Shown piece after piece: positions 32,728 through 43,699 of a stretch of DNA of 64,000 nucleotides. How positions within the stretch are numbered: position 1 is the first letter of the stretch; each line of letters opens with the position of its first letter. Under the pieces are notes generated by a model that searched no databases, was not told the DNA's origin, and was given only the letters and a program-made list of their open reading frames with translations. The stretch spans positions 59,390,985-59,454,984 of the forward strand of contig CM044321.1 of assembly GCA_024291935.2 (NCBI GenBank). The letters are read 5' to 3'. The stretch comes from Okapia johnstoni. Taxonomy: Eukaryota > Chordata > Mammalia > Artiodactyla > Giraffidae. Position numbers and translations under genes: made by a program.

Positions 32728-34384
32728 GCACAGAGTGACTGCAACACAAGAAGTCAGATTGCTCTTAGGATCTGCAGTCATCTGGGCTGCAATGTCCAGA
32801 GCCATGCAAGGAGACTAGCAGGGGTGCTGTCAGGAGAAGAGGATGCTGTAGGGAGGTGGGCATGGCCACCTGTGTGGGCTGGTGCTGAGAGGTCATGTTG
32901 AAGTGTTTATACCCTTTCTCTTGGGAAAAATTCCATAATAGGACTAGAAAATGTTTATTACAACCCCCCCCCCACAGAAACAAACAAAAAACTCAACCCT
33001 CTGGGTACCCATAAGTTATGGTTTGAAATGCAATGCAAATCCAAATTACGTAGAATAAAGAAACTTTTCAAAAATGATTTATGCAGCACCAAAATAGGAA
33101 TTAAAAAAAAAAAAACCCACGCAACTTTTCATCCAGAAAGTTTGTCAATGCGATATCAGACATTCACATGTTTCCAAATATCTCTGTGTTTTTCATCATC
33201 TAAACCAAATGGCAGATGTTTGGCTGTCTCTTTTTCCCATGAATCATCCTGACAGTTAGCATTGTGGGCAAAACAACCTAAAACTTTCCACAGCCCACCG
33301 ACCCACATTCCCACCTAACATAAAGCAGCGGCTGCACCTTGATCTTTCCGGTTTATGCGCTGTTGGTTTCTTAAATCACTTAGCACACCATTTGTCAGTG
33401 TTCCCAGACTCACAGATGAAGTATCACATGCATTCCCTCCCACCATGAAGCCAAACCCAGATAAATTTTGAGTCCATAGCATAAGCCCTCCAAGATCCTC
33501 ACATTGCGCTTTGCTTGTTTCCTAGGAGACGAAGCTGTGCAGCTAGTTACTATTCCAAAGCACACAGCCAGATTCCCATCACTCTGATATATTCCATTTT
33601 CTATTCAATTTCATCCCCAGGAGGAAACTCAGGGGTTATATGGAATTGCACATCTAGACTTGCCCTCCTGTCAAACATTAATAGGATCATGGAATCATAA
33701 TGCAGAGAGAGACTGGGGAACTCATGGAAGCATTTCACTCCCCATCAGCAGGAGAACGTTTAACCTAACCCTGAGGAACCAACAAATTCCCGTATTTAAT
33801 AGACAGCTCCTTTCTCCTCCATAAGAGAAGATTCGACAACCTCCGGCAGACAATTCTCAGTGCTTAGCAACCTCTATCCTGCGAGAATCCTGGGTGACAC
33901 AGCATCAACACCCATCACAGTAGGAGACTGCTAGTCAAAGGCAGACTGGGAAGAAAATGATCTCATTCACTTACAGACGATTCTGGTATAATATTTTGAA
34001 TTCTGGAAAATACGATGGAAAAGTGAAAGCATCAAAACACAGCCAGTTCACAATATAATGTTTTCTACATTAGATTACTCACACTGGGCAGAGTCCAGAG
34101 GTTGCTGGGGTCAACTCGTGAGGAGCTGTGGGAATTAACCACTGTCACTCAGCGTATCCTTTTTTTTTGTCATGCTTTTTCCAGTAAATAAATCTCCCAG
34201 TGGGATGAAACAATTATTTGAACTGTGTCTGCTCTGTAACATATTCTGCCTTGTCCATGATGAATGTTTTAACGAAAACTAAGTCATTTTTAAAAGGAGA
34301 GTGAACATCTTTGAAAAGTTTTCTAGTGTCCTCCAAGAGATTACAAAAGGTGTCAGGACATCCAAGGCTCACGTGCTCAGTCAA
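32728..34384. other. Single-copy intergenic stretch
   Basis: About 1.6 kb without an assignable repeat except short C9 (32965-32973) and A13 (33103-33115) tracts. No splice-bounded ORF seen. Confidence 0.4.
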
Positions 34385-34455
34385 CCTTTCAGCAACATTG
34401 GCAGAATACCTACTGTGTGCTAGGCTCAGTGTTAAGTGCTCGGCATAGAGACATC
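34385..34455 (+). repeat. MIR fragment
   Basis: 'cagcaacattggcagaatacctactgtgtgctaggctcagtgttaagtgctcgg' is the MIR 5' section. Confidence 0.6.
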
Positions 34456-34556
34456 TGTTGTAAGGACATCCTGTGTCAACCACTCCCATCAACAGTGAAG
34501 GTACCATGGTGAGAGGAAATCATCTGATCTTCATGAAATATCTCAGTTAGAGGTAG

Positions 34557-34654
34557 CTGTTGTTGCTCAGTTGCTAAGTCATGTCCAGCTCTTTATGACC
34601 CCATGGACTGCACACGCCAGGCTTCACTATCTCCTGGAACTTGCTCATACTCAT
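34557..34654 (-). mobile_element. 98-bp BovB 3' end with perfect target-site duplication
   Basis: Antisense BovB tail ('ctgttgttgctcagttgctaag' to 'cttgctcatac'). The 10-bp direct repeat ttagaggtag lies immediately on both sides (34547-34556 and 34655-34664), so this very short piece inserted as such. Confidence 0.88.
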
Positions 34655-34875
34655 TTAGAGGTAGAAAGAGAGAATGAGCAAAGTACCATACGAACAAATG
34701 CAGAATGACTTCTGTGTTAAGATCCTCTGAAAGCAGAAATGAGGAATCCACTTAATGAGGCAGGAAATAACTACTGAGGCAATCAGATGACCAAGTGAAC
34801 CAGGTGAGAAGCCTCCCAGATGGAGAAACTGGCATGGCAGGGCCTCTTTGCCTGGAAAGAAAGTCTAGTTGGTCA

Positions 34876-35091
34876 GTAGTAGTAGTAGCATTAGTCGCTC
34901 AGTCATGTCTGACTCCTCGTGAGCCCATGCACAGTAGCCCACCAGGGTCCTCCGTCCATGGGATTTTCCAGGCAAGAATACTGGAGTGGGTTGCCGTGCC
35001 CTTCTCCAGGGGATCTTCTAGACCCAGGATCAAACCCAGGTCTCCTGCATTGCAGGCAGATTCTTTACCACCTGAGCCACTAGGGAAGCCC
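34876..35091 (-). mobile_element. Bov-tA type SINE
   Basis: Reverse SINE with an (agt)n start ('gtagtagtagtagca'), Bov-A end and tRNA head ending 'gagccactagggaagccc'. 'agttggtca/agttgatca' flanks it. Confidence 0.92.
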
Positions 35092-35235
35092 AGTTGATCA
35101 CTGGAGAAACTAAAAAAAGGCCAGTGTACTCAAGCACAGAGAATGCAGAGAGAATGGCAGGTGGGTGGGGAACAGAGATGACCCATGGGTGGAGGTTTGG
35201 TACAATTCTGGTCTCCATCATGGCAGTCCAAACTC

Positions 35236-35720
35236 AGGTTGGAAAAGAATTTCCTAACAGAGCATTTCAGAAGGGACTGAGTTTATTAAGAGCAATGGAG
35301 CAGAGATAATGTGGGTGTTGCGAGCACAGCAGGCCGGCTTCCTGACAGATCAGGAAAAGTCGGCTTTTCCTGGTTAGTGGCCAATTTTTATAGCCTCGAG
35401 GCAAAGAAAATTTCTGCTGGAAGGGCAGCATTAGGTGACTGGTTAGGGCACTATAGAGTGAGTACTGGGGTGGGCATTTCTGCCTAACTCAGGGTCAAGA
35501 AGCCTGCTGGTGATGTTGGCGGGTGGGGGGGTGCTTTTGCCAATGGTTACAAAGGGGCTCAGTCAGCTTCGGAGGTGACCTTGGTTCTGGGTTCTGTGTC
35601 TGTAGCCTTGGGACAGGACTCCAAAGAAAGCTCTTCCAATCCTTCAGAATGTGGGGCAGGTGCTGCAGCCAGACCTGTCTTTCAGGAAGAGCACTCTGGC
35701 TACAGTATGGCGACTAAGGG
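35236..35720 (-). mobile_element. Probable endogenous retrovirus solo LTR
   Basis: On the minus strand there is a TATA-like 'ctataaaaattgg' (near 35384-35396) and about 100 bp downstream an AATAAA signal ('cttaataaactc', near 35283), the usual spacing of an LTR promoter and polyadenylation signal. Sequence such as 'ggctttt cctg' resembles ruminant ERV LTRs I remember. No gag, pol or env sequence adjoins it. Ends not determined and family not assigned. Confidence 0.45.
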
Positions 35721-35854
35721 AGAGAGGCAGCGGTGGTTGTGGGAAGCATTTGGAAGATCAGGTAGTAAGCTAGCCTAGAGAGAAGGGAGGGATGGACCGG
35801 GATGATGGCAGTGGATTTTAAGACAGGAGAAAATTTTAGGGTACATCTAGAAAG

Positions 35855-36222
35855 CAAGAGGCTGAGGGCCAAAGAATTGATGCTTTCGAATTGTGGTGTT
35901 GGAGAAGACTCTTGAGAGCCCCTTGGACTGAGAGGAGATCAAGTCAGTCCATCCTAAAGGAAATAAATTCTGAATATTCACTGGAAGGACTGATGCTGAA
36001 GCTGAAGCTCCAATACTTTGGCCACCTGATGCAAAGAGCCAACGCATCGGAAAAGACCCTGATGCTGGGAAACATGGGAGACAAAAAAGGGAAAGGAGGA
36101 GGCAGAGGATGAGATGGTTCGATAGCATCACTGATTCAACGGACATGAATCTGAGCAAACAGTCCATGGGGTTACAAAGAGTCAGACATGACTTAGCGGC
36201 TGAAAAACAGCAACAACAGCAA
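35855..36222 (+). mobile_element. BovB LINE 3' fragment
   Basis: Forward BovB: 'aagaattgatgctttcgaattg', 'tggagaagactcttgagagcc', 'gctgaagctccaatactttggcc', 'gaggatgagatggttcgatag', ending 'gacttagcggctgaaaaacagc'. About 50 bp before the 3' end has been lost ('ctgagcaaacagtccatgg'). Confidence 0.9.
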
Positions 36223-37080
36223 GCAGTAAGCAGACGGTTCAAGGGTTTGTCCATATTTTGTAAGTGGAGGGTGGCCATGAAAGTTCTTAAAGTTGCAAAT
36301 CCATCCAGAGCTTAAAGGGTGGCTCAACTCTGAGATACATAAATAGAAGTCTTCATGAGGTTAAGGACCAGGTGGGGAGACAGAAATGGGAGTTGGAAGG
36401 ATAGGAACATAAATTTGTATCTTGGAGTTTTAAATGGCCATTGGAGCAGTTGTAAAATGACAGCAGTATTGGAAAGGGTGATTGTGAGCCAAATGTCCAA
36501 GTCCTCATTGGACCAGGGGAGGAACCAGGAAGACTTTAATATCAACCCACCAGGAGCAAAGGGACTGGGAAGGGGTGGGAAGGGGGCGGAAGGAAAGGCA
36601 GAACAGCCTAGACCTCAAAGAAGACAGGTCTCTGCCCTTCCCCGTTCTGTTTGGTTGGTGAGTTCTATTCACTCCTTAAGTCTCAACTTACACTTTCTAT
36701 TCTGTGGAACGTTTTCCTGTCCCTTCCTCATCCTCCCCCTCCCACTGCTCTCTCTCTCAGGGTATATTGTCTCCTCCCTTCCACGGACTCTAATAGCATC
36801 TTGTACATGTTTTAAAACCAAGTTACACACATACAAATTACACCATATCGAGGTTTGGGGGTTTACTTGCCTGAATCCCCCAGTCATGACATCAGGGTTC
36901 AAGGGGCTCTGTCTTATTTGAACCAGATCCATCAGGATACCCAAGTCAGTGTCTTTGGAGGAGACAGCGAGTGTGCGGCATTCGTGTGGAAGGGGGCAGG
37001 TGCATTTGGACAGAAGGTGAGAGAGCTCATGGAGAGAGAGAGACTTGGAAGCTGACTGTTGAGCAAAATGATGATTAATG
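36223..37080. other. Intergenic stretch, probably old LINE in part
   Basis: The long + strand frame at 36355-36921 has no protein-like features. Parts resemble antisense L2. I found no exon. Confidence 0.35.
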
Positions 37081-37260
37081 TTAATACCCAACACTTCCCA
37101 CGTGCCAGACGCTACCTCTGTGTAATGACTCCTCCGTCCTCATAAGCCCTTAGAGTGCCTGCGATACAAAGAAATTGATGGTTAGAGAGGTTACAAAACT
37201 TGCCCCAGATTATAAACCTAGTTAAGTCATAGACTGTTGAGTTTGAACTCAACAGTCTGG
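37078..37260 (+). repeat. MIR
   Basis: 'aacacttcccacgtgccagacgctacctc...gttagagaggttacaaaacttgccccagattataaacctagt...gagtttgaactc' follows MIR order. Confidence 0.68.
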
Positions 37261-37329
37261 CAGGAATCAAAACTCAAATCTACCCACTACACCTACCATC
37301 CCTCCTCCTACATGAGATGTCTTTGAAAG

Positions 37330-37912
37330 CAGTGTTATGGACTAAATTTTGCACCTGCAAATTCACATATTGGAGCCCTAACCCTCAGTACCCCAGAATG
37401 TGACCAGATTTGGAGTTAAGGTCCTTAGGGAAATAAATTAGAATGAGGCCATTTAGGGTGGGCCCTAGTTTCTCAGATGGTAAAGAATCTGCCTGCAATG
37501 CAGGAGACCCGGGTTTGATCCCTGGGTCGGGAAGATACCCTGAGGAAGGGGATGGCAACCCACTCCAGTATTCTTGCCTGGAAAATTCCATGGACAGAGG
37601 AGCCTGGCGGACTACAGTCCATGGGGTTCCAAAGAATCAGATGTGACTAAGTGACTAATTCAATCTCACCGGTGTCTTTATAAGAGAGGAAATTTGGACA
37701 CACGCAAAGACACCAGGGATGTGCACACTGAGGAATGACCACGTGAGGATGCAGAGAGAAGGCAGTCGTGAATAAGCCAGGGACCTCAGGAGAAACCGCA
37801 TCTGCCAACACCTGGATCTTGGACTTGCAGCTTCTTCCAAAGCTGTGAGAAAGTAAACTCCTGCTGTTGAAGGCCCCAGTGTGTGGTATTTTGTTATGGC
37901 CACCCTAAGAAA
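37330..37912 (+). mobile_element. MaLR (MLT1/MST-type) solo LTR, split by a SINE
   Basis: Starts 'tgttatggactaaattttgcacc', with 'agtaccccagaatgtgacc', 'atgaggccatttagggtgggcc', then (after the SINE) 'ggtgtctttataagagaggaaatttggacac' and 'gtgtggtattttgttatggcc'. This is the familiar MaLR LTR order. Subfamily uncertain. Confidence 0.72.
37466..37656 (+). mobile_element. Bov-tA type SINE nested in LTR
   Basis: Forward SINE from 'gtttctcagatggtaaag' to 'gactaagtgac', interrupting the LTR between 'gggtgggccc' and 'caatctcaccggtg'. Confidence 0.92.
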
Positions 37913-38551
37913 TGAATGCAGGCAGGCAGAATGGTGGAAGGTCAGGTCACTGAAGGAAAGTGTGAGGATAAGAAGACAGAGAGCTAACATCACGATAAAC
38001 AGGTGATGCGGCCACAGTTCCCAGAGGCACAGCCCTCCTCTCAGGGGCCTGGAGGGCAGTGTCCTGAATCTAATGTTTCCCTATATTTATAAATCTCCAC
38101 AGCACTTTTCCAGAAGTCTTTCATGTTCCCATCTCATTTTTTGCTCACCACCTGGCAGTTGGAGGGGTAACAGTGGGCACAATGTGGGGTGTCTGGCCTT
38201 GGACTCCAGGTCTACCCCATAAAGCAAAGGCTGAGAGGAGGCTCCAAGGCAGGACCACTCTCTCTGCTCTTCCCTATCCAAGCAGAGTCATTTATATTTT
38301 AATAAGATTATTTTCCAATGCAACAGTTTATCTTTAGTTTCATTTATCCCTTTGCCATCTGGTCCCCTTATGCTTGCCTGTAAGGCTAGTGGCTTTCTTT
38401 GTCTAAGTAGATTTGTCAATAGTTTGTAATTTTTCTTGTCATGATCATAATATTTATTTTTCACATCAGACAAACTCTTCTGGAGTCTTGGAAGAAAGTG
38501 ATTTTTTTTTTCCATGTCTCTCTTTAACCTAAATTTTTATTTCTGGGCAAT
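37913..38551. other. Single-copy intergenic stretch
   Basis: No repeat assigned. 38280-38520 is AT-rich and may be old L1 or L2. No gene. Confidence 0.35.
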
Positions 38552-38676
38552 GTATTTTTTTTTTTTTTGCCACATCACACATAATGTGGGATCTTATTTT
38601 CCTGACCAGGGATCGAACCTGCATCCTCTGCAGTGGAAGCCCAGGGTCTTAACCACTGGACTTCCAGGGAAGTCCT
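38552..38676 (-). mobile_element. CHR-type SINE
   Basis: Reverse copy: T-run, 'gccacatcacacataatgtgg', 'gaccagggatcgaacctgc', ending 'ggacttccagggaagtcc'. Confidence 0.82.
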
Positions 38677-38978
38677 GAAAATCTATTTTTTAAAAATAAA
38701 GAATTAAATAAAAATGAATGAGCAAAACTTCTCAAACCAACATAACTCCCAGTTCAATTTGCTACTCGATACCATAAGCCAGAATTTCACTTAAAGAACT
38801 ATCTTAGGTCAGGGTGGCCATACAACAAATGATCCAGAAGATTTAGACCCATGCAATGAGATGGCCTAACTTCCCTCTGAACTGAAACTCAAACCCAAAC
38901 AAATCCCATGCCTAGGAGATTTTAATTTTTTTTTTTTAATGTTTCAACCTCTAACCCTTAGATTTCTTATCTGAAAGC

Positions 38979-39196
38979 TTTGTTGTTGTCATTTAGTTGC
39001 TAAGTCATGTCTAACTCTTCTTGCAACCTCATGGGTAGCCTGCCAGGCTCCTAAGTCCATGAAATTCTCCAGGCAAGAATACTGGAATAAGTTGCCATTT
39101 CCTTCTCCAGGGGATCTTCCTGACCCAGGGATCAAATCCGTGTCTCCTGCATTGGTAGATGGATTCCTTACCACTGAGCCACCAGGCAAGTTCCAT
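38979..39196 (-). mobile_element. Bov-tA type SINE
   Basis: Reverse SINE with GTT start and end 'gagccaccaggcaagttcc'. 'atctgaaagct/atcttaaagct' flanks it as an imperfect target-site duplication. Confidence 0.92.
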
Positions 39197-39383
39197 CTTA
39201 AAGCTACTTATCTTTTACCAACTCCTTTGGCACCCTCCCTATTACTTTTTTGATTACTAGTCTCTCTCTTTCACTGACAAAATTGATGCTCTTTCCTATC
39301 AGATTATTTTGAGTTTCTTCCTTCAGTAAAGTGCATTGATACTCCAGTCCTACTCTAATAGACAAAGGCATCTTTCAGGTGCT

Positions 39384-39406
39384 GGGGGGTGGGGTGGGGG
39401 GGCGGG
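39384..39406 (+). repeat. G-quadruplex-type tract
   Basis: Four G runs (6, 4, 7 and 3) separated by single bases, a textbook intramolecular G4 pattern on the + strand. Confidence 0.75.
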
Positions 39407-39514
39407 TTTCCTCCAAGAAAGCTCAGCTTGGTGGAAAGGCCAGCCCAGCTGGTGGGTCTGGAACGAGATGAACTGTCCTCTCCCGACCTCAGAAGCTCCA
39501 TGAGGCCAGCTACG

Positions 39515-39605
39515 GCCTCTGACTTGTTCACCAGTGTGTCCCTGGCACTCAGCCACTGCCTGACACACAACAAGTGCCCAACAAATAAATGGATGGATGG
39601 TCTTT
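39515..39605 (+). repeat. L2 3' tail
   Basis: 'ccctggcactcagccactgcctgacacacaacaagtgcccaacaaataaatggatggatgg' matches the L2 3' end with its terminal short repeats. Confidence 0.55.
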
Positions 39606-39821
39606 TTCTAACACACCCCCGTATGCAGCAGCATCCACAGAGGCTGAAAAGAGTATCCTGGGTGAAATCCAACAAGAGATTGTGTCAGATCTCTCTGAGA
39701 AAAAGTGATTTTAAAAAACCAGTGATACCTTGTAATCATATGGTTCACAGTTTCTAAAGGGCTTCACATCTCTTGTGAGATTTATAACAACAAGCCCAGT
39801 TTTTAGAAGTTTTTAAAACTT

Positions 39822-40212
39822 AATTCATTTATTTTAATTGGAGGATAATTACCATATTGTGATGGACTCTGCCATACATCAACATGAATCGGCCGCAAGC
39901 ATACATGTGACCCCCTCCCTCCTGAACATCCCTCCCACCTCCCTCTCCCCATCCCTCCAGGTTGTCACAGAGCACCGGCTTTGGGTGCCTGCATCATCCA
40001 TCAAACTCCCACTGACTGTCTGTTTTACACGGGGTAATGTATATGTTCCAATACTATTCTCTCAAATCATCCCACCCTCTCCTTCTCCCACTGTGTCCAA
40101 AAGTCTGTTCTTTACCTTTGTGTCTCCTTTGCTGCCCTGCATGTACTATCTTTCAGGATTCAGTACTATCTAGATTCAGAACTATCTTTCTAGATTCCAT
40201 ATATATTCATTA
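39822..40212 (-). mobile_element. L1 3' end (ruminant type)
   Basis: Reverse L1 3' UTR: 'attttaattggaggataatta', 'catcaacatgaatcggcc', 'gtcacagagcaccgg', 'cccaccctctccttctccca', 'ttctagattccatatatat'. Fairly complete and little diverged. Confidence 0.82.
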
Positions 40213-40925
40213 CTACACAACAACCTCATTTGAAGGACAATGGAAGCCCCACAGTTTTGTGTGAAAATTAAAGAGACTGTACACAGAAGGCCTCTGCTTC
40301 AATGCCTGACATGTAGTGAGTGTTTCTAAAACAGCTGATGATCTACCCTGTTGCTCTAGTGACTTGATGAATTCTGGTTAGAAATCAGCTTTCATGTTTC
40401 CTAGCCTATGACACCCTACCTCAGTGTTCCTCCCCCACTGGCCTCAGACTGCAATGGGAACATCTTTAAGGGGTTTGGACAGGACATTCTCAGCAGACCA
40501 GGGACACTCCTCTGCCCCTATCTTACAGGGGGGAGGAGGAGGGTGTTTCACCCCCACAATTAAAGTGATCAATGTTAAATAGCTGGAAGGAGAGCCCAGG
40601 AATCATGTAAAGGTTATGGGCAAGGTATCCTTTGGTGACGACTGCAAGGTCCTCTTACCAAAAAAATAACAAAGTGAGGCTCCTGAGACCCGAAGACTTA
40701 AGGGAGAGCCCAGGTGGATACTTGTGCTCAGAGGGGCAGTGAGTACTGTTCACAATTTTTCTCTTCCTGATAATAAATGCATCATCACCGAGTCACCATT
40801 GGGGGCTGTGCCAATGAAAAATAACACTTGTGTCCCCTGCAATCAAGGGGAGCTGGATGAATCCATCATTTGAGACGTGGTCCAGGTTTTTATCTAGTTT
40901 GACCTTTCTCTGGATATTTGCGAAA
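40213..40925. other. Single-copy intergenic stretch
   Basis: No repeat or gene recognised. Confidence 0.4.
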
Positions 40926-41102
40926 GACTGCAGGAGATGTAGGAGACAAGGGTTCAGTCTCTAGGTTGAGAAGATCCCCTGGAGGAGGGCATGGCAACCC
41001 ACTCCAGTACTCTTGCCTGGAGAATCCCATGGACAGAGGAGCCTGACGGGCTACAGTCCATGGGGTCGCAAAGAGTCGGACACAACTAAAGAGACGCATG
41101 AA
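40926..41102 (+). mobile_element. Bov-tA type SINE, 5' truncated
   Basis: Forward SINE lacking the first ~40 bp of the tRNA head: starts 'gactgcaggagatgtagg' and ends 'gacacaactaaagagacg'. Confidence 0.88.
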
Positions 41103-41259
41103 AGTAATTTAAGCAGCATCTCATTTTCTAAGGATCACGCTAACTTCACTGTTTCTTCTCTGCTCTTTTTCTTAGTGTCCTCTTCCTGAAGGTGTGACGG
41201 CGGGCCCTCTGGCCTTCCTGGCAGATGACGAAGATTCCATCCACGTTCAATAAGTCACC

Positions 41260-41405
41260 TGGCCCCTCTGCTCATTCCCTGGGGCTTCACTGGGATTTAG
41301 TTTCCTCAACTGCCAAGTGGAAAAATAAACCTACTTCAGAGAGCTCTGCCCAGGATTAAATGACGTGACAAATATGAATTGCCTCTACACAGAATAGACG
41401 AACGT
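41260..41405 (+). repeat. MIR
   Basis: 'gggatttagtttcctcaactgccaagtggaaaaataa...caggattaaatgacgtgac' is the MIR core and 3' half. Confidence 0.6.
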
Positions 41406-41463
41406 AGGTGCCCTTGAGGCTGTTAAGGAGAACAAGACGGCAGAATGTTCATTATCTTGTGGC

Positions 41464-41748
41464 TGCTGTTCAGTCGCTCAGTCGTGTCCGACTCTTTGTG
41501 ACCCCATGGACTGCAGCACGCCAGGCTTCCCTGTCCTTCACTATCCTCGGGAGTTTTCTCAAACTCATGTCCATTGAGTCAGAGATGCCATTCAACCATC
41601 TCGTCCTCTGTCGTCCCCTTCTCCTCCTGCCTTCCATCTTTCCCATCATCAGGGTCTTTCCCAGTGAGTCAGTTCTTCTCATCATGTGGCCAAAGTATTG
41701 GAGCTTCAGCATCAGTCCTTCCAGTGAATATTCAGGGTTGATTTCCAT
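41464..41748 (-). mobile_element. BovB LINE 3' fragment
   Basis: Antisense BovB of about 285 bp from 'tgctgttcagtcgctcag' to 'cagggttgatttcc'. Little diverged. Confidence 0.9.
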
Positions 41749-42034
41749 TATACTTACCTATTTGGCCCCTTTTATCAGCCCTTTAATTTGGTTTATGGAC
41801 AGGCTTTGTCCTACGATTTTTCAAATAGGCTATTATGGTTTTTTGATTCCCAGGAGATGTCATATTTATATAGAAATTCCTCACATCATCTTTCCCATTT
41901 GGGGTCCTTCTGGTCCCCCCGCTTCCCTCTGTCTCTGATCAAATGCTCAGTGCTCTGTCCTGCCACACTCTTGCTGGTCTCTGCACCAGGAAATCTCTCC
42001 TTACTACCTCTCCTACCCCAGGCTGTGGCTGCTT

Positions 42035-42317
42035 TCCCTTCTTTCACTCAGCAGGTATCTATTTTTCCAAGGACTATTCCAGGTACTGGGGATACAGCAG
42101 TAAACAAAACAGAGCCCCTTCTCTCCTGGAGCTGCCTCCATGTGTGGGATTAGGGAGGGAAGAAGAGGTCATTAGTCAATAAACCTATCATATGTCAAGT
42201 GCTGGTAGAGTTATAAGAAAGAACTGAGCAGGGTAAGGGAACACTGTGATGCAAGTTTAATCGGGAAGGGCTGTCTGATTAGGGGCCATTTGAATGGAGT
42301 CCTTTAAGTTCAATGTT
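42035..42317 (-). repeat. L2, antisense (left part)
   Basis: 'cactcagcaggtatctatttttcca...ggtactggggatacagcagtaaacaaaacagagccccttctctcctggagctg...' is the antisense L2 3' section. Its continuation lies at 42856-42962 beyond an L1/SINE insertion. Confidence 0.7.
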
Positions 42318-42855
42318 TTCTTAATATTTATTTATTTTTAATTGGAGGATAATTGCTTTGCAATGTTGTGTTTGTCTTTCTGCTATACATCAACATGTAT
42401 CAGCCGTAAGCATACGTATGTTCAGGGCCTCCCAGATGGCTCAGTGGTAAAGAATCTGCCTTCAATGCAGGAGACCCAGGTTTGATCCCTGGGTTGAGAA
42501 GATCCCCCCAAGCAGGGCATGGCAACACACTCCAGTATTCTTGTCTGGAGAATCTCGTGGACAGAGGAGCCTGACAGGCTCCAGTCCATAGGGTCGCAAA
42601 GAGTTGGACTCGACTGAAGCAACTGAGCATGCAGGCACACATACATATGCTCTTGAAGCTCCCTCCCACCCCTCACCCCAACCCACCCCTCTGGGTTGTC
42701 ACAGAGCACCAGGTTGAGCTCCCTGTGTTATACAGCAACTTCCCATTAGCTATCTGTTTTGCATATGGTTATGTATGTATTTCAATGCTTCTCTCTCAAT
42801 TCATCCCACCCTCTCCTGCCCCTGCTGCGTCTTATAAGTCTGTTCTCTGAACAGA
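42318..42855 (-). mobile_element. L1 3' end inserted in L2, itself split by a SINE
   Basis: Reverse ruminant L1 3' UTR: 'tttttaattggaggataattg...tacatcaacatgtatcagcc', then after the SINE 'gggttgtcacagagcaccagg', 'tgttatacagcaacttcccattagc', 'cccaccctctcctgcccc'. Confidence 0.82.
42425..42637 (+). mobile_element. Bov-tA type SINE nested in L1
   Basis: Forward SINE from 'gggcctcccagatggctcag' to 'gcaactgagcatgcagg'. 'catacgtatg/catacatatg' flanks it. Confidence 0.92.
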
Positions 42856-42962
42856 GTCCTGAAAGATAATGTGGCAAGAGCCTTGCAGAAAATCTGGGAG
42901 CAATTATTCCAGGGAGCAGAAACAGTAAGTGCAAAGACCCTGAGGCAGAAGAGGGCTGAATA
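42856..42962 (-). repeat. L2, antisense (right part)
   Basis: 'ttattccagggagcagaaacagtaagtgcaaagaccctgaggcagaagagg' continues the L2 interrupted at 42317. Confidence 0.72.
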
Positions 42963-43240
42963 ACCCTTCCTGAGAGAGCATTCCCTGACATTTCAACTTG
43001 AATTACGTTCTCTCTCAGGACACACTGTTCTTTTTCTTCATAGCATCCATCTTCATTTATGTTATATATATTTTAATATATACTTATTTCATTAGTCTCC
43101 CTCTCCTTATAAGGAGAGGGATTATAAGCTCTGTGAGGGCAAGCATAATATCCATTACTATTTTCCTTCATTTATATATCCAGAACTCAGCCTTCTATCT
43201 GGTATTTATTGACTGTACCAATAAATTTAAGCTGGTCATT
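42963..43240 (+). repeat. L2 3' end, sense
   Basis: 'ccttcctgagagagcattccctgac', 'tcttcatagcatccatc', 'ataagctctgtgagggcaagcataata', 'ggtatttattgactgta' follow the sense L2 3' order, opposite to the adjoining antisense piece. Confidence 0.7.
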
Positions 43241-43316
43241 AATGGCATTGTGCTGTAAATCTCTTACAACATTCTTTTGTCTTGTCTGAGAATTTCCTTT
43301 TAGCAATCAGTATATA

Positions 43317-43344
43317 GGGTGGGGGTGGGGTGGCAGTGAGGGGG
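43317..43344 (+). repeat. G-quadruplex-type tract
   Basis: Four runs of at least three G (ggg, ggggg, gggg, ggggg) with short loops. Confidence 0.65.
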
Positions 43345-43699
43345 ATCTCCTTTGAAGAATTGTCATGCTCCTTCTTTCAGCTAATGAGCACAAATTGAGT
43401 ATAGTATATCCATCTCTATTTTGTGTGCAGGGAATTTTATGCTCAGTAAGGACAATTGAGTTAAGATTTGGGGTTGGCATATTTACCTATGTTTTTTCTT
43501 GCTGAGATTGCATGTCTATCCTTTTGTTTAGTTAGATCTCTGTTTTGTGTAATTTAATTAAGAATCAAAGGGAGTGACATTTAAGTAAGTAGGAAGGAAG
43601 AACAGGAGGGAGAGAGGAAAGAAAATAGATTCCCCTTCTTGAAACCACTTGTTACTGCTTTGCAAATCAAGACTGGGACTGTAGCTAGCTCATGATTTA

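Noticed and set aside
36355..36921. 188-codon plus-strand frame
   Set aside because: Opposite-strand frame at 36669-37094 overlaps it. No protein-like features, and the region is probably old LINE sequence.
41408..41938. 176-codon plus-strand frame
   Set aside because: More than half lies in an antisense BovB fragment.
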